In this document: one piece after another, positions 45,730 to 57,919 of the stretch
How positions within the stretch are numbered: position 1 is the stretch's first letter
How the letters are laid out: every line of letters starts with the position of its first letter
DNA from: Ctena decussata
Lineage: Eukaryota > Mollusca > Bivalvia > Lucinida > Lucinidae
Assembly (NCBI GenBank): GCA_963989385.1
Contig: OZ022505.1
Location: 55,369,737 to 55,433,736, forward strand
Direction: 5' to 3'
DNA: 64,000 nucleotides
Program-made: the position numbers and the translations under genes
The notes under the pieces: generated by a model
Seen by the model: only the letters and a program-made list of their open reading frames with translations
What the model was told of the DNA's origin: nothing
Database searches by the model: none

Positions 45730-47455
45730 TTTAGCTCACCTGAGCCGAAGGCTCACAGGTGAGCTTATAGTATAGGCAGGCATCCGCCGTCCGTCGTCTG
45801 TCTGTCAATGTTTTCAAACGACATCTCCTCTGAAACTACAAGGCCCATTGTTACCAAATTTCATATACAGCATCTATAGGCAGAGGGAACCACTAATACT
45901 GTTTTTTATCCAAATCCCTTTGGAACTTTGGTTGCTATGGCAACGTAAAGTTTCCATTGACTTTTATGGGAAAAATTGAAAATTTGCATTTATTGCTATG
46001 TCACTGCAGATATTTTGACAAATCTTTTACAGAAATGTTCCTTGAGTAGTCAGCTATCAACCACATGAAATTTCTATAAATTACACAATTTGGCTGGTTG
46101 CCATGGCAACCAAATGGTTAAAAAATTAAAAAATCTTCTCCTCAGAAACTGTGCATCCAATAAAGCTTAGGCTTCACAGAAAGAATCTTAGTACTGGCCT
46201 CTATCAAAAGACTGTTTTTCTTGGCAGTTGCTCTAGCAGTTTGGTTGCTATGGCAACTTACAGTTGCCATTGACTTATAATGGCAAAATAGAATATTTGC
46301 ATTTATTGCTATGTCATTGAAGATATTTTGACAAAACTTTCATAGAAATGTTCCTTGAGTAGTCCTCAACCAGTCTTGTTAAATTTATGCAAATTGTGCA
46401 CTTTGGCTGGTTGCCATTGCAACCGAATGGTTAAAAATAGAAAAATATTAAAAAATCATCTCCGCAGAAACTGTGTGGCCAATAAAGCTCAATTTTTACA
46501 GAAAGAACCTTAGTACTAGCCTCTATAGAATTACCGTTTGTCATGGCAATTTCCTCAGCAGTTTGGTTGCTATGGCAACTAAGAGTTTCCATTGACTTAT
46601 AATGGGGAAAATGGAAATTCGCAATTTTTGCTGTCTCACTGCATTTATTTAGATTTTCTTTCGACAGAAATGTTTCTTGAATAGTCCTCTATGTTTCTAA
46701 TGAATTTTCTCCAAATCGCTGAATTTGATTGGTTGCCATGGCAAAATATAGGGTAAATTTTCGAAAAAAAAGAAGAAGATAAAATGAAAAAATCTTCTGC
46801 TCAGAAGCCATATAGGGGGATGAAGCTGATATTGTGCAAACATGTTGATGACAGAAGCCTCTACAAAAAGTTTGTTTTTTCTTCCAACCCCATAAGAACT
46901 TTGGTTGCTATGGCAACTTACAGTTTCCATTGACTTATAATGGGAAAAGTGAAGCCATGAGGAGGATGAAGCTGATACTTTGCATACATATTAATTTAGC
47001 CTCTACCTAAAGTATATTTCATATTATCATTGCCCATGTGAACTGGTTTTGCTATGGCAACTCAAAGTTTCCGTAGACTTACAATGGTGAAAGTGGACAT
47101 TTGGTATTTATTTATGTGATACTGCTGATATTTGACAAAAGCTTTACAGAAATGTTCCTAGAGTAGTCCTCTACCAACTATATGAATTTTGCCCAAGGAC
47201 CTGATTTTGATTGGTTGCCATTGCAACTGAAAGGCCAAATTTTCATTTTTTTTTTTCTTTTGCCAAATATCTTCTGCTCTGAAGCCATTAAGGGGGGATA
47301 AAGCTTATTTTTTGCATAAATGTTTGTGATATCATCCTCTACATAAATGGTGTGTTTTATTGCTGTTGTGCATGTTGTTTTGTTGCTGTGGCAACTTAGT
47401 TTTTCCAACAGAACCTCAGTGCTCAGGTGAGCGATATAGGGCCTTTGGCCCTCTG
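45730..47455 (+). mobile_element. Tandem-array element D, inserted in the LINE without target duplication
   Basis: It begins TTTAGCTCACCTGAGCCGAA with hairpin partner GGCTCACAGGTGAGCT, then a CCGCCGTCCGTCGTCTGTC module, then about five units of 315-340 bp marked by TTTGGTTGCTATGGCAAC (45928, 46241, 46562, 46902, diverged 47040). The 3' end reads GCTCAGGTGAGCGATATAGG, then the AGGGCCTTTGGCCCT hairpin and CTG. The host LINE frame reads ...ATTACTGAC on one side and AAGGCGTGG on the other (minus strand), so the element sits exactly between two codons with no duplicated bases. Confidence 0.82.
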
Positions 47456-47736
47456 GTCAGTAATTATATTAATGTGATTTGCCCATGTACATGTGCTAGA
47501 TAAAGTGATACCCAAATGCTTGTGACAATCAGTCTCCGTTAAAACTGTGTTATTCATAAGAAGTGGAGGATGCTGTATAGGATTATGTTTCCTGGAGACT
47601 GTCATAGAAACGGTCTTACTTGCATTAAATGTGACTAACCATGATTTCGCCTATTTATTTATGGTTGTCAAGTCATTATTTAGAAGAACAACAGCACTTT
47701 GAGGAAAATCCACTACGGGAAAATCCACTACGGTTG
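47456..47736 (-). pseudogene. CR1/Jockey-like LINE: upstream part of the split frame
   Basis: The minus strand encodes DFPQSAVVLLNNDLTTINK, a TAG at the expected Trp, then AKSWLVTFNASKT, MTVSRKHNP and HKHLGITLSSTCTWANHIN, ending ..NIITD at the element junction. These are the region after the YADD box and the HLG thumb motif. The copy is 5' truncated at about 47736, next to a short direct repeat GGAAAATCCACTACGG. Confidence 0.85.
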
Positions 47737-47744
47737 CTTTTGGT

Positions 47745-47915
47745 TGGTTGGTTGATTTGATGCTTAACGTCCACGGTAAACTACTAAGGTCATGTCGGGA
47801 CGGTCAGTTAACCTAACCACACTATTCCTGGGCAGGCTTAGACCTCCTAAGCGGTTATTCAGTACTAAGTGCACATACTTTCGCCAGTAACTGACAACTG
47901 CCCTTCTTGAATCAG
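47745..47915 (-). repeat. Mollusc-type interspersed repeat fragment
   Basis: GGTTGGTTGATTTGATGCTT AACGTCCACGG followed by GGTCATGTCGGGACGGTCAG. The 'gatttaacgtcc' style is familiar as a dispersed repeat in molluscan sequence, but I cannot assign a class or boundaries. Confidence 0.35.
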
Positions 47916-48049
47916 CTACGGTTGCATTTGTTTTATTTTCGGTGCTGTTTAATTTGTGTTCTCGTTTTGGCCCTTGTATGATAAAAATAGAAAATAGGTA
48001 AAAATCATAGTTAAATGTTTTTCGTATAATTTGCTTAGTCTGTTGTAAC

Positions 48050-48420
48050 CCTTCTGTTGGTCTTAATTATTTAGTTCAATAAAGATAGCTGAGTTGCCAC
48101 CTATTTGGGAAAGAGCTGCTGACTCGGCTTATCATTTGTAATTTATTGTTTGTTGGGATGTCTTTGTCAATCTTTCCCTTTGATGTTGGGGATAGGGTTT
48201 GGGATCTGATTCAGTCAGTTCCTGAAGTGTAGTTACTCTTTAAATTTGATGATTAGTAGTTATACTGGTTGATAGTTTTCCTTCATTTTTCACAGCAGGC
48301 CGGGCATCAAAGTCAGTGATGGACCCGACATAAAGCTATTTATTTTAGTTGGATGGGGCCGGCGTTTGTATGTTGCTTGTCCAGTTGGGGTTCAACTTTT
48401 GTTTTTCGCGGCGCAGCCGC
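48050..48420 (+). repeat. Diverged copy of the FYGD-motif repeat
   Basis: GAAAGAGCTGCTGACTCGGC, TGGGATCTGATTCAGTCAGTTCCTG and GACCCGACATAAAGCTATTT match blocks of the 61.8-62.7 kb copy, but the block order is permuted, with the 3' block before a second 5' block. Confidence 0.5.
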
Positions 48421-48989
48421 GTTTAATTACAGTATTGTTCCACATATCACAAGATTTCATTGGTCAGTAACGCGTATGTCAACATTTAGCCAACAACATC
48501 AAAGGTCAATGAATATTTAATCTTCGTTTTTTCCCGTCCTACTGCACTGTGTGAATACTAGCACTCTGTCAGATATTTTTTTCAAAATGTTTCTCTTGTT
48601 TGTAATTTACAGTAGAAATTTTATCAAAACACACGCAGATATTCAAAACTTTCATTTTTCGTTGTCGATCTACTTTCGATTTCTTCTTTCGGTTTAATAC
48701 ACACAAACAAAAAGTGCATCATGTTGGTAACTGTTTTGAAATCAGGCCAATCTCAGGACAAGATTGACCGCGGTCCATTTTGGAATTCCGCTTGAGGTAT
48801 AGGTCATTGTCGCCACCCAGTGTCAAAATCACGGCTGTGGATGCCTACCGACATAGCTCACTTGAGTCATATTCATGAAAGTTAGGTCTAATGTCAACTC
48901 TTCAACTAGAGACATATTACAACACACATTTCCATTTAATCTGCGCCGATTATCCTTTTTAAATGTGTTTCTTGTTTCTATTCCTCTAG

Positions 48990-49290
48990 TATTTCATTGG
49001 TATTGTTGATAGGGATCTCAAGATGTCGCAATACGTTGTTTTGGTCCAGTCATCTTTGATTCATAACGGGTCGTATCCGTATTTTTTGTCTCATGTAATG
49101 ATTCATTGATGGCTTACGCAACCTTCATATGGACCGAACAGTTAGTTAAATGTTTCAAACCACTGCAGAAGCAAAACGCGAGGGTTTGGATCCAGTAATA
49201 TAAGTCAATAAAGCCCCCTGTAACGTATTATTCACCGTTCCAAGGCCGTCCTTCTGTTGTGGTTCCTCGGTGTTACGTGTTCTTATGTCT
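48990..49290 (+). repeat. Diverged copy of the FYGD-motif repeat
   Basis: GTTGATAGGGATCTCAAGAT, AATGATTCATTGATGGCTTA, AAATGTTTCAAACCACTGCA and ACCGTTCCAAGGCCGTCCTT follow the order of 62150-62420. Confidence 0.55.
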
Positions 49291-49439
49291 GCATCACGAA
49301 GATGGACGTGGCACAGCCCAGATAGGAAGCACCACAATCACACTGATAACTTCTTGGTGAGATAGTGCTTCCGATCAGAAGTAAATATCCATAGGACAAG
49401 GAACTTTCCTGGACCAGACATAAGAAGTGACCATGTAGG

Positions 49440-49525
49440 CCCTTGCCTTACTATTAGCGAAATTAGAAGGACGCCCCGGCAGTGCAAGTTACCCAGCACC
49501 ATCGCCCGACCACACCACACCGATG
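49440..49525 (-). mobile_element. Partial SINE copy (GGTGCGATGGTGC family)
   Basis: The reverse complement gives GGTCGGGCGATGGTGCTGGG, ACTTGCACTGCCGGGGCGTC and AAGGCAAGGGCCTACATGG, i.e. the 5' half of the SINE. Confidence 0.7.
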
Positions 49526-49604
49526 ATGATTTGGAGTTAGACACCGTGATTACTAGACTGATTTCAGTCGAAGATGTTAAAAATTCTCTTAACCCCATAT
49601 TCAT

Positions 49605-51265
49605 ATTTTACAAATTTTACTTCTCTCTAAAATATACTCCTGGCTCCAACATCTTCGACTGATCAAAGCTGTTTCTCTGATACAGAATGGCGCCCTTCCA
49701 TATAATTTCACTAACAGTACTCAATCGTTTCTAAGCATTTTATAATAGTGGTCAAGTGCTGACCACAGAAAGATTAATGGCCCTTATAAAAGGGTTTCCC
49801 CAGACGATGCCGATCTTCTGAACTTAAAGTAAGAATTTTTCTCTATGTAAACCATGGTCAAAATTAGAGTTGGATAGGTTATATATGCCAAAATTGTTAT
49901 GCCAAAATCTTTACTGAATGTTGTGGTGAAATCTAAAGAATTTAAAATTGGAGAATTAGATAAAACAAGAACAACAAACTGAAAGCTTATAGTAAGAAAA
50001 CCAAAATACGTGGCATACCATGTGGCCTCAACCTCCTTAGAGTTAGGGTAGGTCTAATCCAAACATATGGGGTGTCTGATTTAAGTTTAATCATTATTAA
50101 TTTAATTAAATGCCTGTATTTAAATAAATAAACAGTGTGGGCCCTGATTAGTAGCTGCATTTCTGGCTATACGCTGTATGCCACCCCCTACCCAACTTTT
50201 CCGAGCTTCTAGACCTAAATGCATTATGGGTAAAAAACTAAGCCTCTGGTGTTCTCATAAATCGTTGCTCTTTTCATCTCAACCAGTAATGCAAACCATA
50301 CATGGAAGTAGGTTATAGGGTGGAAAATAATCAAATTTGAAGATGTGTTTAATGTACAATAGATAATTTGTAAATCGTGAAAAAAAACATGTGTCTCAAG
50401 ATACTGAGCCCTCTAATAAGTAAGATTATTGGTGTTTAGCTTGAAACTGTACCTTATGGCATAAGTTCAGATAGGGCACACAGATCAGTCTGCACGTCCG
50501 AGCGGACTGATCAAGTGTCCCGTTCGCATAACCGATATATGGGAATCTGAAAAGTCAAGAAGGACTACTCTGACCGGCTTGCACAGAAGGCTCAGCTATT
50601 ATAAGTATTTAGTCACCCTGGCGTATACATGTCTTAAAGTTCCTTTTCACACGGTTCCACTAACCTTATTTATTTTACAGAAAATCATTTTTTGCACAAG
50701 CAAACTTTTTTTTCATTATTCACTTATGCTGGATTCATTGAATGTTTGTTCAAACAAACAAGGCTTTGCTGTGTCTGCATAAAGGCTGAGTCTGCCGTGA
50801 ATGCATCCATCGTTGTGTCTTTTTTCACGCCGTGCTACTCAGATTTAAAACCACCATTTAGCACAAAATAGACCAATGCCATGGAACAATTCGTGGACAC
50901 GGCTGTAAGAACAATCCGTTCAGCCACAGATCAGACAGCTCCTTTTGAATGAAGTATGAACAGGGTTTCCACCATTTTCCAAGTGTTTTTAAAACAAATG
51001 CAAAAGTGCAAATTTATTAGGTATACTTTTCCAACCTTCTTAAACTTATAATCCTTTTTTTTAACTAATAATCTGCTTTATTGAAGGGAAACAAGCAAAT
51101 CTGAGTGAGAATCTCATTCTATCAAAAAGCATATCTGTGTGACCAGGGTCATAAAACTTCTGGTTCTCAGACTAAGCAATAAATCACTTAGGCTTTGTAT
51201 GGGGTCGTGATAAGCCACCGATGGCATAGTGGTCAGCTGTAATTACAGCACATGTGTTATTATTT
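49605..51265. other. No gene recognised
   Basis: AT-rich with short frames. Some of it may be the 5' part of the RTE element that begins to be readable at about 51270, but I find no endonuclease motifs. Confidence 0.4.
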
Positions 51266-51269
51266 TGAG

Positions 51270-51470
51270 ATTTATTGGCCGGTCAAGAAAGCTACATGTT
51301 TCTTGCAGAGTTGAAAAGTCGAAGATGTTGGGTCAGGTACAAATGTATCAGAGAGGGACAAGGAAAAAAAATAAATAAGAAAATATCTAACATGATTACC
51401 ACCTACAATACGGAGGTGGCCTACGCAACTAATGAGATTATTCTGAAGGAAACCTGATTTCGCAGAGACT
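51270..51470 (+). pseudogene. RTE-clade LINE fragment 1 (before the RT domain)
   Basis: The plus strand encodes FLAELKSRR and, after a Lys-rich gap, YNTEVAYATNEIILKE. These match the linker between endonuclease and RT in RTE-clade ORFs (family pattern FNTAVTxTAxEILGK, then a Trp, then LCDKRR). The Trp position is TGA. The sequence is cut at 51471 by the foldback element; the next expected motif (CDKRK) appears at about 58873. Confidence 0.7.
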
Positions 51471-52006
51471 CGCCTACCAATCGCTCGCATGCGAAACCAT
51501 GGTTCAGAACACCAACCCATGAGAGGAGTTTCCGGTTTTGCAGAAGGGGAGCCAAAACCGTAAACAAATTTGACATCGGCAAAAGGTTTGAGGTTTTTAT
51601 TTTCTCTGATAACTATTTATGCACAATATAATAATGCTGTTTTGTCACAAATAGATTGTTTCTTCGGCACATGGTCTTGCATTTTCCCAGATATGCATTG
51701 AGTACAACGGAGCATGTGTTCAAGGTCAATCTTGGCGATATATACATGTAGGGAAAAGTCGCATTCTCTTGCTTGATATTGTCTCAGACCTAGTCAGTCG
51801 CAAAGAAGTGAACAGAACTCACCCTGTCCAATCAGAACACCGGTTACATGGTCATATCTCCGGATAAACGTTCTTGTAACACCGGTTAACGGCTGATTCG
51901 CGAACAAATTAACATGGCGGCGCCCATACTAGGTAAGAATTTTGTTATTCTTTGCTTGCAAATGAATGTTTCCGCTGACCTAAAGAGTCAAATCGGTGGA
52001 GAAATG

Positions 52007-52531
52007 TGTCACAGAGTGCACTTACAATTAGATTTTCAGCAATTTTTATTTAGGACTAAGAGCTCTTTGCATTAGGTCTGTCTCAGAAAACCTGTATATT
52101 TTTATGTAGCCTAAATGGGTCGATGATTCATAAGTATAACTTGAGCCAGCTCATGTACAATTTCCAAGAAATAGCGATTCAGGTATATGCCGTGAACTTA
52201 TTTGGTAATAACACTTTAGGCATAGAGATAACATGTAATACGTAAGCAATATTACCATGGAAATTACCATTTGAACTTTATGATAATAAAGTGCATGACC
52301 TTTGATTATATAAAACAGAAGCGCATCGCGCTCGGGAGATTTGGGGATTAGGATTTTGGCTATTGGTTGGGTTTAAGGTGTAACTAGGAAATCACAAAGA
52401 AGAAGAAACAATGAATTTGACTTACTATGAACCTGGGTAGTTAGTAGTTGCGGAAATCTAATTTTTAATAAACTTAGAAAACTATACGATCACTTGACTT
52501 ATCTATATAAAGATGGCTCGATAGTATGACA
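52007..52531 (+). repeat. 5' LTR (525 bp)
   Basis: It starts TGTCACAGAG and ends GTATGACA (TG...CA type). TATATAAAA at about 52309 is a plausible promoter and TTAATAAAC at about 52466 a poly(A) signal, giving a U3-R-U5 order. Compared with the right LTR it has an extra 19-bp TTTGAACTTTATGATAATA-type segment and an extra AT. Confidence 0.92.
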
Positions 52532-52544
52532 GTCATCTTTCTTT

Positions 52545-52566
52545 TGGTTGCCGTGACCAGGATTTC
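52545..52566 (+). promoter_or_regulatory. Primer-binding site matching tRNA-His
   Basis: TGGTTGCCGTGACCAGGATT lies 13 bases after the LTR. Apart from one extra T it is the complement of the 3' end of animal tRNA-His (acceptor strand TCACGGC plus CCA, preceded by the T arm ...AATCCTGG). The tRNA assignment is from memory of tRNA-His sequences. Confidence 0.65.
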
Positions 52567-55061
52567 TTCTTTTCTGGGACATTTGATCTTGGACATTTGT
52601 GATGACAATGTTTTCGACTTTTATATGGACAGTTGTGAGGACACTGAACTTTATTGGACAATTTAGTGAAGAACCTTCGATGCCATATGATGTCAGGAAA
52701 GACTTGGAAGCAATCCAAGGTAAGGCCATCTACTGGTTTTACTTATGCACTTCATGCATGTCAAAACTGGAGGTTGACAATTAATATGTGTTAAATGTCC
52801 TTGCATGTTCAGATGGAACGTATCAGTGTCTATTTTGATTTGCATATTAGTTTAAGTATTACAGCTTCTCTATTATATGATGTTTCTGTACCTAGGCTAT
52901 TGTTAAGGGAGACAAATTAATTTGAGGATTTTTTTATTGAAGATATAACTTTGTTTTATTTGACCTTGAGTATGTTTTTGCGTCTTCTTTTGAAATCAGT
53001 TAATTTATTCGGCATGGTTTATGGACTATTGGCAATAGTCCAAGGCGCTTCTAGAAAATCTTGGGAACTATATTTTCTAGGAATGTGATTTGGTTGGTGT
53101 TCTGCCAAAAAGACAGAGCAGTTTGCTAAGACTTAGGTTGGCGATATGCCATTATTGGGTTCATACTAACTTGGTATTTGGTAATGAATGTTTATTGTGT
53201 TTGTGACCTAACTTTATTTCGCTGTGTAGAGATATATGATTGTGTGAAGCTTTGAGTCATTGCTTCATACATAAGGTGCGTTCTCTGCAATTTTCATTGT
53301 TAGGTGTGTTTGAATGATTAAGAAGAATTATTTTCAACTCTTTCCTGTTAGATTGGTGTTGACTTTCTGTCAAAGGTTCAGTTTACTTTAGGATGTTTTT
53401 TCCTGCACCAGTATGGACTAGCACTAAAGGGGTTGCATGGTGCATTGAGTGTGCATCATGAAATGTGGTATAAGGACCATTATGTTGATGTCAGCTTTGA
53501 GCAGCTGGTGCGTTTGGTTCGCAGCATCAATTAATGCATATGGTACCTTATGGTTTGGCTATATGCCAAGGGTATAATTGTGTTGTATGAGTTTGAAATT
53601 GTGAGTAAGGTTACTTTAACCTGAATGGGCAAAACAAGGAGAGCTAGGTCAAGGTTGATCTGTAGTTATTGTTGACTTTTGTGTTGTGATGTACTTTTGA
53701 GGTTGTTGGCACTTCTTACGTTTGGTACATTGTTGGGCAGTATTGAAATTTTTCGACTTCTAATGTTTGTTATGGATTTGCATTTCGTTGTCACATATGC
53801 AATGTGTGCATATGATGTTGCCAAGCCTCTATGTTTTGCTCATGTTTTGTTGTGTTGAGTTTTTCCAGTGAAGGCCAATCCAAGGAAGCCTTTCTGAAGG
53901 TTAGGGAGCTGACAGAGACCAGAGGGCCTACGTTGGTCAAAGATGGTTAATTTCCATCACTCCCGACATGAGGTAACGACGAGGGAATAGGATATCGTCG
54001 TTGGATTACGTTTATGTACGTAATTATGTCATGGTGACGAAGAACTTTTGAAGATGCCTCGAGCTGGCATTTCGAAGGGACTTCAGACTACAGAGCTGGT
54101 GACTTGTAAATAAAGAGTGACATTTAGAATATAGTTTACCAGTGTGGACCTATGTAATCGTATATAATCAGTGTGTCATATATAGAGGACATGTACATAG
54201 TGTGACTTAGTAACCTTGTGAAAATATTTGCTGGAACTTTTATTTTCGATGAAACTATCGAAGAAACTGTGGGAACTTTCTTATGCTTACGTCAGAGGCC
54301 AGATGCAGCGTTATTAATACTTAAGATAACCTGTAAATAAATTCTGGGAAACTCTCTGTTATTCTGCTTACCTGTATGGACACTTGCCAGACTTTTCCCT
54401 GAATAAAAAGTTACCTGGACACATTATATCTTTTATGTGGAGATATAATACTCAAGTGGGAGATATCAATCAAGATACCTGTATCTTGCTGAAGCAGCAG
54501 TATATGCTTAATGTAACGTGCGTCGACAACATGGGAAGATATGTTTTATCGTTGGGACAGATCTTAATCCTGAGATAGCTGCCAGAATTTGGGACTGTCG
54601 GTACAAAACGTCAAGTATAACAGGCATTCAAGACAACCGTGCCTGTGTGGCATATTCTCAACAACCGTATGACACTTGGGTGGACTGAAGGCTAAAGACT
54701 GATGGCAGTGACGAGATCTAAACTTTGACAGTGCTTAAAACTTTCAGAATGAATTTAGTTTTTGTCAGACTTTGTTAGTGCATCGGAAGATGTTCATTCA
54801 TGGACTTATTTAGAATAATATAAGAATAAAGTAGTGAGCAGTTTCCTAGAACAGTGACTTTCAAAGTGTATAAAACATTTTAAGTGCATCAAACATTAAG
54901 AGTAATTTTAATGCATGCTTTTTGAATTTTAATTATTTGCTATATTATTTGTAGTAGACTCGGAATAGTTCTTGTTTAGTAAGAAATGTAAGTTTCTATA
55001 TGAATTCACAAGTTCTATATAAGGCAATTAAAAATTTGAAAGCTATAAAAATTCCATAAAA

Positions 55062-55079
55062 TCTTGAGAAGGGAAGGTC
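55062..55079 (+). promoter_or_regulatory. Polypurine tract
   Basis: TTGAGAAGGGAAGGTC immediately precedes the 3' LTR, in the position expected for plus-strand priming. Confidence 0.7.
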
Positions 55080-55583
55080 TGTCACAGAGTGCACTTACAA
55101 TTAGATTTTCAGCAATTTTTATTTAGGACTAAGAGCTCTTTGCATTAGGTCTGTCTCAGAAAACCTGTATATTTTTATGTAGCCTAAATGGGTCGATGAT
55201 TCATAAGTATAACTTGAGCCAGCTCATGTACAATTTCCAAGAAATAGCGATTCAGGTATATGCCGTGAACTTATTTGGTAATAACACTTTAGGCATAGAG
55301 ATAACATGTAATACGTAAGCAATATTACCATGGAAATTACCAAAGTGCATGACCTTTGATTATATAAAACAGAAGCGCATCGCGCTCGGGAGATTTGGGG
55401 ATTAGGATTTTGGCTATTGATTGGGTTTAAGGTGTAACTAGGAAATCACAAAGAAGAAGAAACAATGAATTTGACTTACTATGAACCTGGGTAGTTAGTA
55501 GTTGCGGAAATCTTATTTTTAATAAACTTAGAAAACTATACGATCACTTGACTTATCTATAAAGATGGCCTAATAGTGTGACA
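55080..55583 (+). repeat. 3' LTR (504 bp)
   Basis: It starts TGTCACAGAG and ends GTGTGACA. Nearly identical to the 5' LTR apart from the 19-bp and 2-bp length differences and a few substitutions, so insertion was recent relative to the foldback arms. Confidence 0.92.
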
Positions 55584-57919
55584 AATGATTTGTTTTACCA
55601 TGTAAGCTTCGATGCAGAGGGATTTATATATTTTAATTTTTTGCAAACATTCGACCCGGAGTTGGTGCAACAGTTTCGGCCATGGACACTTTAGCCGATT
55701 TATCTGCAAACCGATCGTCCTTTTGAAAATATGCAGAGCGTATGAACATGTGTGATGCTTTCGATGAATTTTTTGGGTAAATTTGAAAGAAATGTTACTG
55801 TTTGTAATAAAATGATACGTTGAAAACGCGTTATAAGAATTTTATTGCCAAAATAGAAAGTAACACCGGATAAAACGGTACGAGAAGTTGTCTTCTATTC
55901 AGCTTAGTTAATCTAGCAAAGGTGTACTGGTTTACCACCATGTTTTCCTCTATTTCTAAAAAAAAAGAAATGACTTTTGCGGATCCCTGTTAACTTCTCT
56001 ACACAACTATTGAAGGAAAGAATCTGCCTCTTTGAAAATTGATACCCATTGGGAAAGGAGCAAAAAAAAAAAATTAAAAGAGTTGTTTCCTCTGAAGGCG
56101 TACCCATACACCTTAAAACGATGTGAAAGTTATTATGAGGTGTATCTCGAGAAACTAGTCTTTAAGCGTGTAGAAATGTGTATGGTCTGACAAGTCTGTT
56201 CACATACAAAGTCTTGTCAGGACTGAAACAGTTTTTTTGTGAATGGATACATGTTAAGGGTTAAGGGGTAATGTGTGCGTGTGAGAAAGGGGGAGGGGGG
56301 CTCTGCCGCCATTCATTTTTATATTTTGTCTTCCTTTTTAATGGGGGTCAAATCTTACAGGAAACGGCATTCCTATAGGAGCGAATTGAATTCTTTTGTA
56401 AAGGGTGAACCCTATTTCTGAAGGGCTTCATCACCTAAGGAGTAGTAAATGGCAGAAGAACAAGGTGGTGTACTTATGCACCTTAAACTGTACACGGTGG
56501 AATTGTTGTGTAGGCAATGTGTGCATGTTCTAACTACAATCTGCATGTATATTCGCGGGTCTGTGAGTGAATTATGGTGAAGGGATACACCTCCATATTC
56601 TTCCACCCTTTCTACAAAGGGGAACAACTTTAATTACTTCCTGTTTGCTTCCCGTGGGAAAATAGGTCTACGTAGAAGGGGGAATTTTTTCTCTTGAAGG
56701 AGCAAGTTCTTTACTAAATGAGTTAGCCTGACTGAGGTGGGAGGCAAATAGAAAATGGTCGAGTTACATCCCCAAAAGAAATATAAAATTTACTTTAGAA
56801 ATTTTCCCCGGCTTATTTGCACAGACGAATTGATGAACAGGGACCAAGAGAAAATTTGATTCTATGAGAGAAACACTTGTTCCATGTTCTTCTTCCATTT
56901 ACTACGTTCACATCCCTGGGTGATTAAGCCCTTTAGAAATGGGGACTAACCTTAAACGAAAGAATTCAGTTCGCTCCTATGAGAACATACTGTTTTCTTC
57001 AGAGTTGAACCCTATTGAAAAGGAGGCAAAATTAAAATGAATGGCAGAGTTTGCGCCCCCCCCCCCCCCCGCCCCTATCCATAAACCCTAAACATGTAGC
57101 CATTCACGAAAAAAAAACTGTTTCAGTCCTGACAAGATTTTGTATGTGAACAGACTTGTCAGGCCCTACACATTCAAACATGCTCCAAGACAGGTTTCTC
57201 GAGTTACACCACATAGTAACTTTTACATCGTTTTAAGGTGTATCGGTACGCTTTCAGGGGAAGCATTTCTATTGATTTCTTTTAGCTTCTTCCTCAATGG
57301 GTATCAAGTCTCAAAGAAGCAGATTCTTTCCTTCAATAGTTGTGTAGGAAAGTAAACAAGGATCCGCAAAAGTAATTTCTTTTTTGTAGAAATGGAGGAA
57401 AACATGGTGGTATACCAGTACACCTTCGCTGGGTAAAAGATAACTCCTCGAACCGTTTTATCCGTTGTTACTTTTTATTTTGGCAATAAAATTCTTATTA
57501 CGCGTTATCAACGTATCTTTTTTATTATGGCGATAAAATTACTATTAAATGTACATAAAAATTCATCGATAGCACCTCACATGTTCACAAGTTCTGTATA
57601 TTTTCTAAAGGACGAACGGTTTGAAGACAATCGCCTAAAGTGTCCATGGCCGAAATTGTTGCACCAACTCTGGATCGAATGTTTGAAAAAAATCAGATAT
57701 AAATCACTCTGCATCGAAGCATACATGGTAAGACAAATCATTTCTCCACCGATTTCACTTTTTAGTTAAGCGGAAACATTCATTTGCAAGCAAAGAAACA
57801 ACAAAATTCTTACATGGTATGGGTATGTTATTTTGTGCGCGAATCAACCGTTAATCGGTTTACAATAATGTCTATCCGGGATTTAGACCGTGTAACCGGC
57901 GTTTCGGTTCGACAGGGTG

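Larger units (their letters stand above)
52007..55583 (+). mobile_element. Non-autonomous LTR retrotransposon (LARD-like), 4-bp TSD
   Basis: Direct LTRs at 52007-52531 and 55080-55583 flank 2.55 kb. AATG lies directly on both sides. A primer-binding site follows the left LTR and a purine tract precedes the right LTR. The interior has only short frames (76 codons at most) and no gag, protease, RT or integrase motif, so movement would need proteins supplied by another element. The insertion lies in the left arm of the foldback element; the right arm keeps the uninterrupted counterpart. Confidence 0.92.

Noticed and set aside
52499..52784. Short frames after the 5' LTR as a gag gene
   Set aside because: At most 76 codons, on both strands, with no capsid or zinc-knuckle motif.
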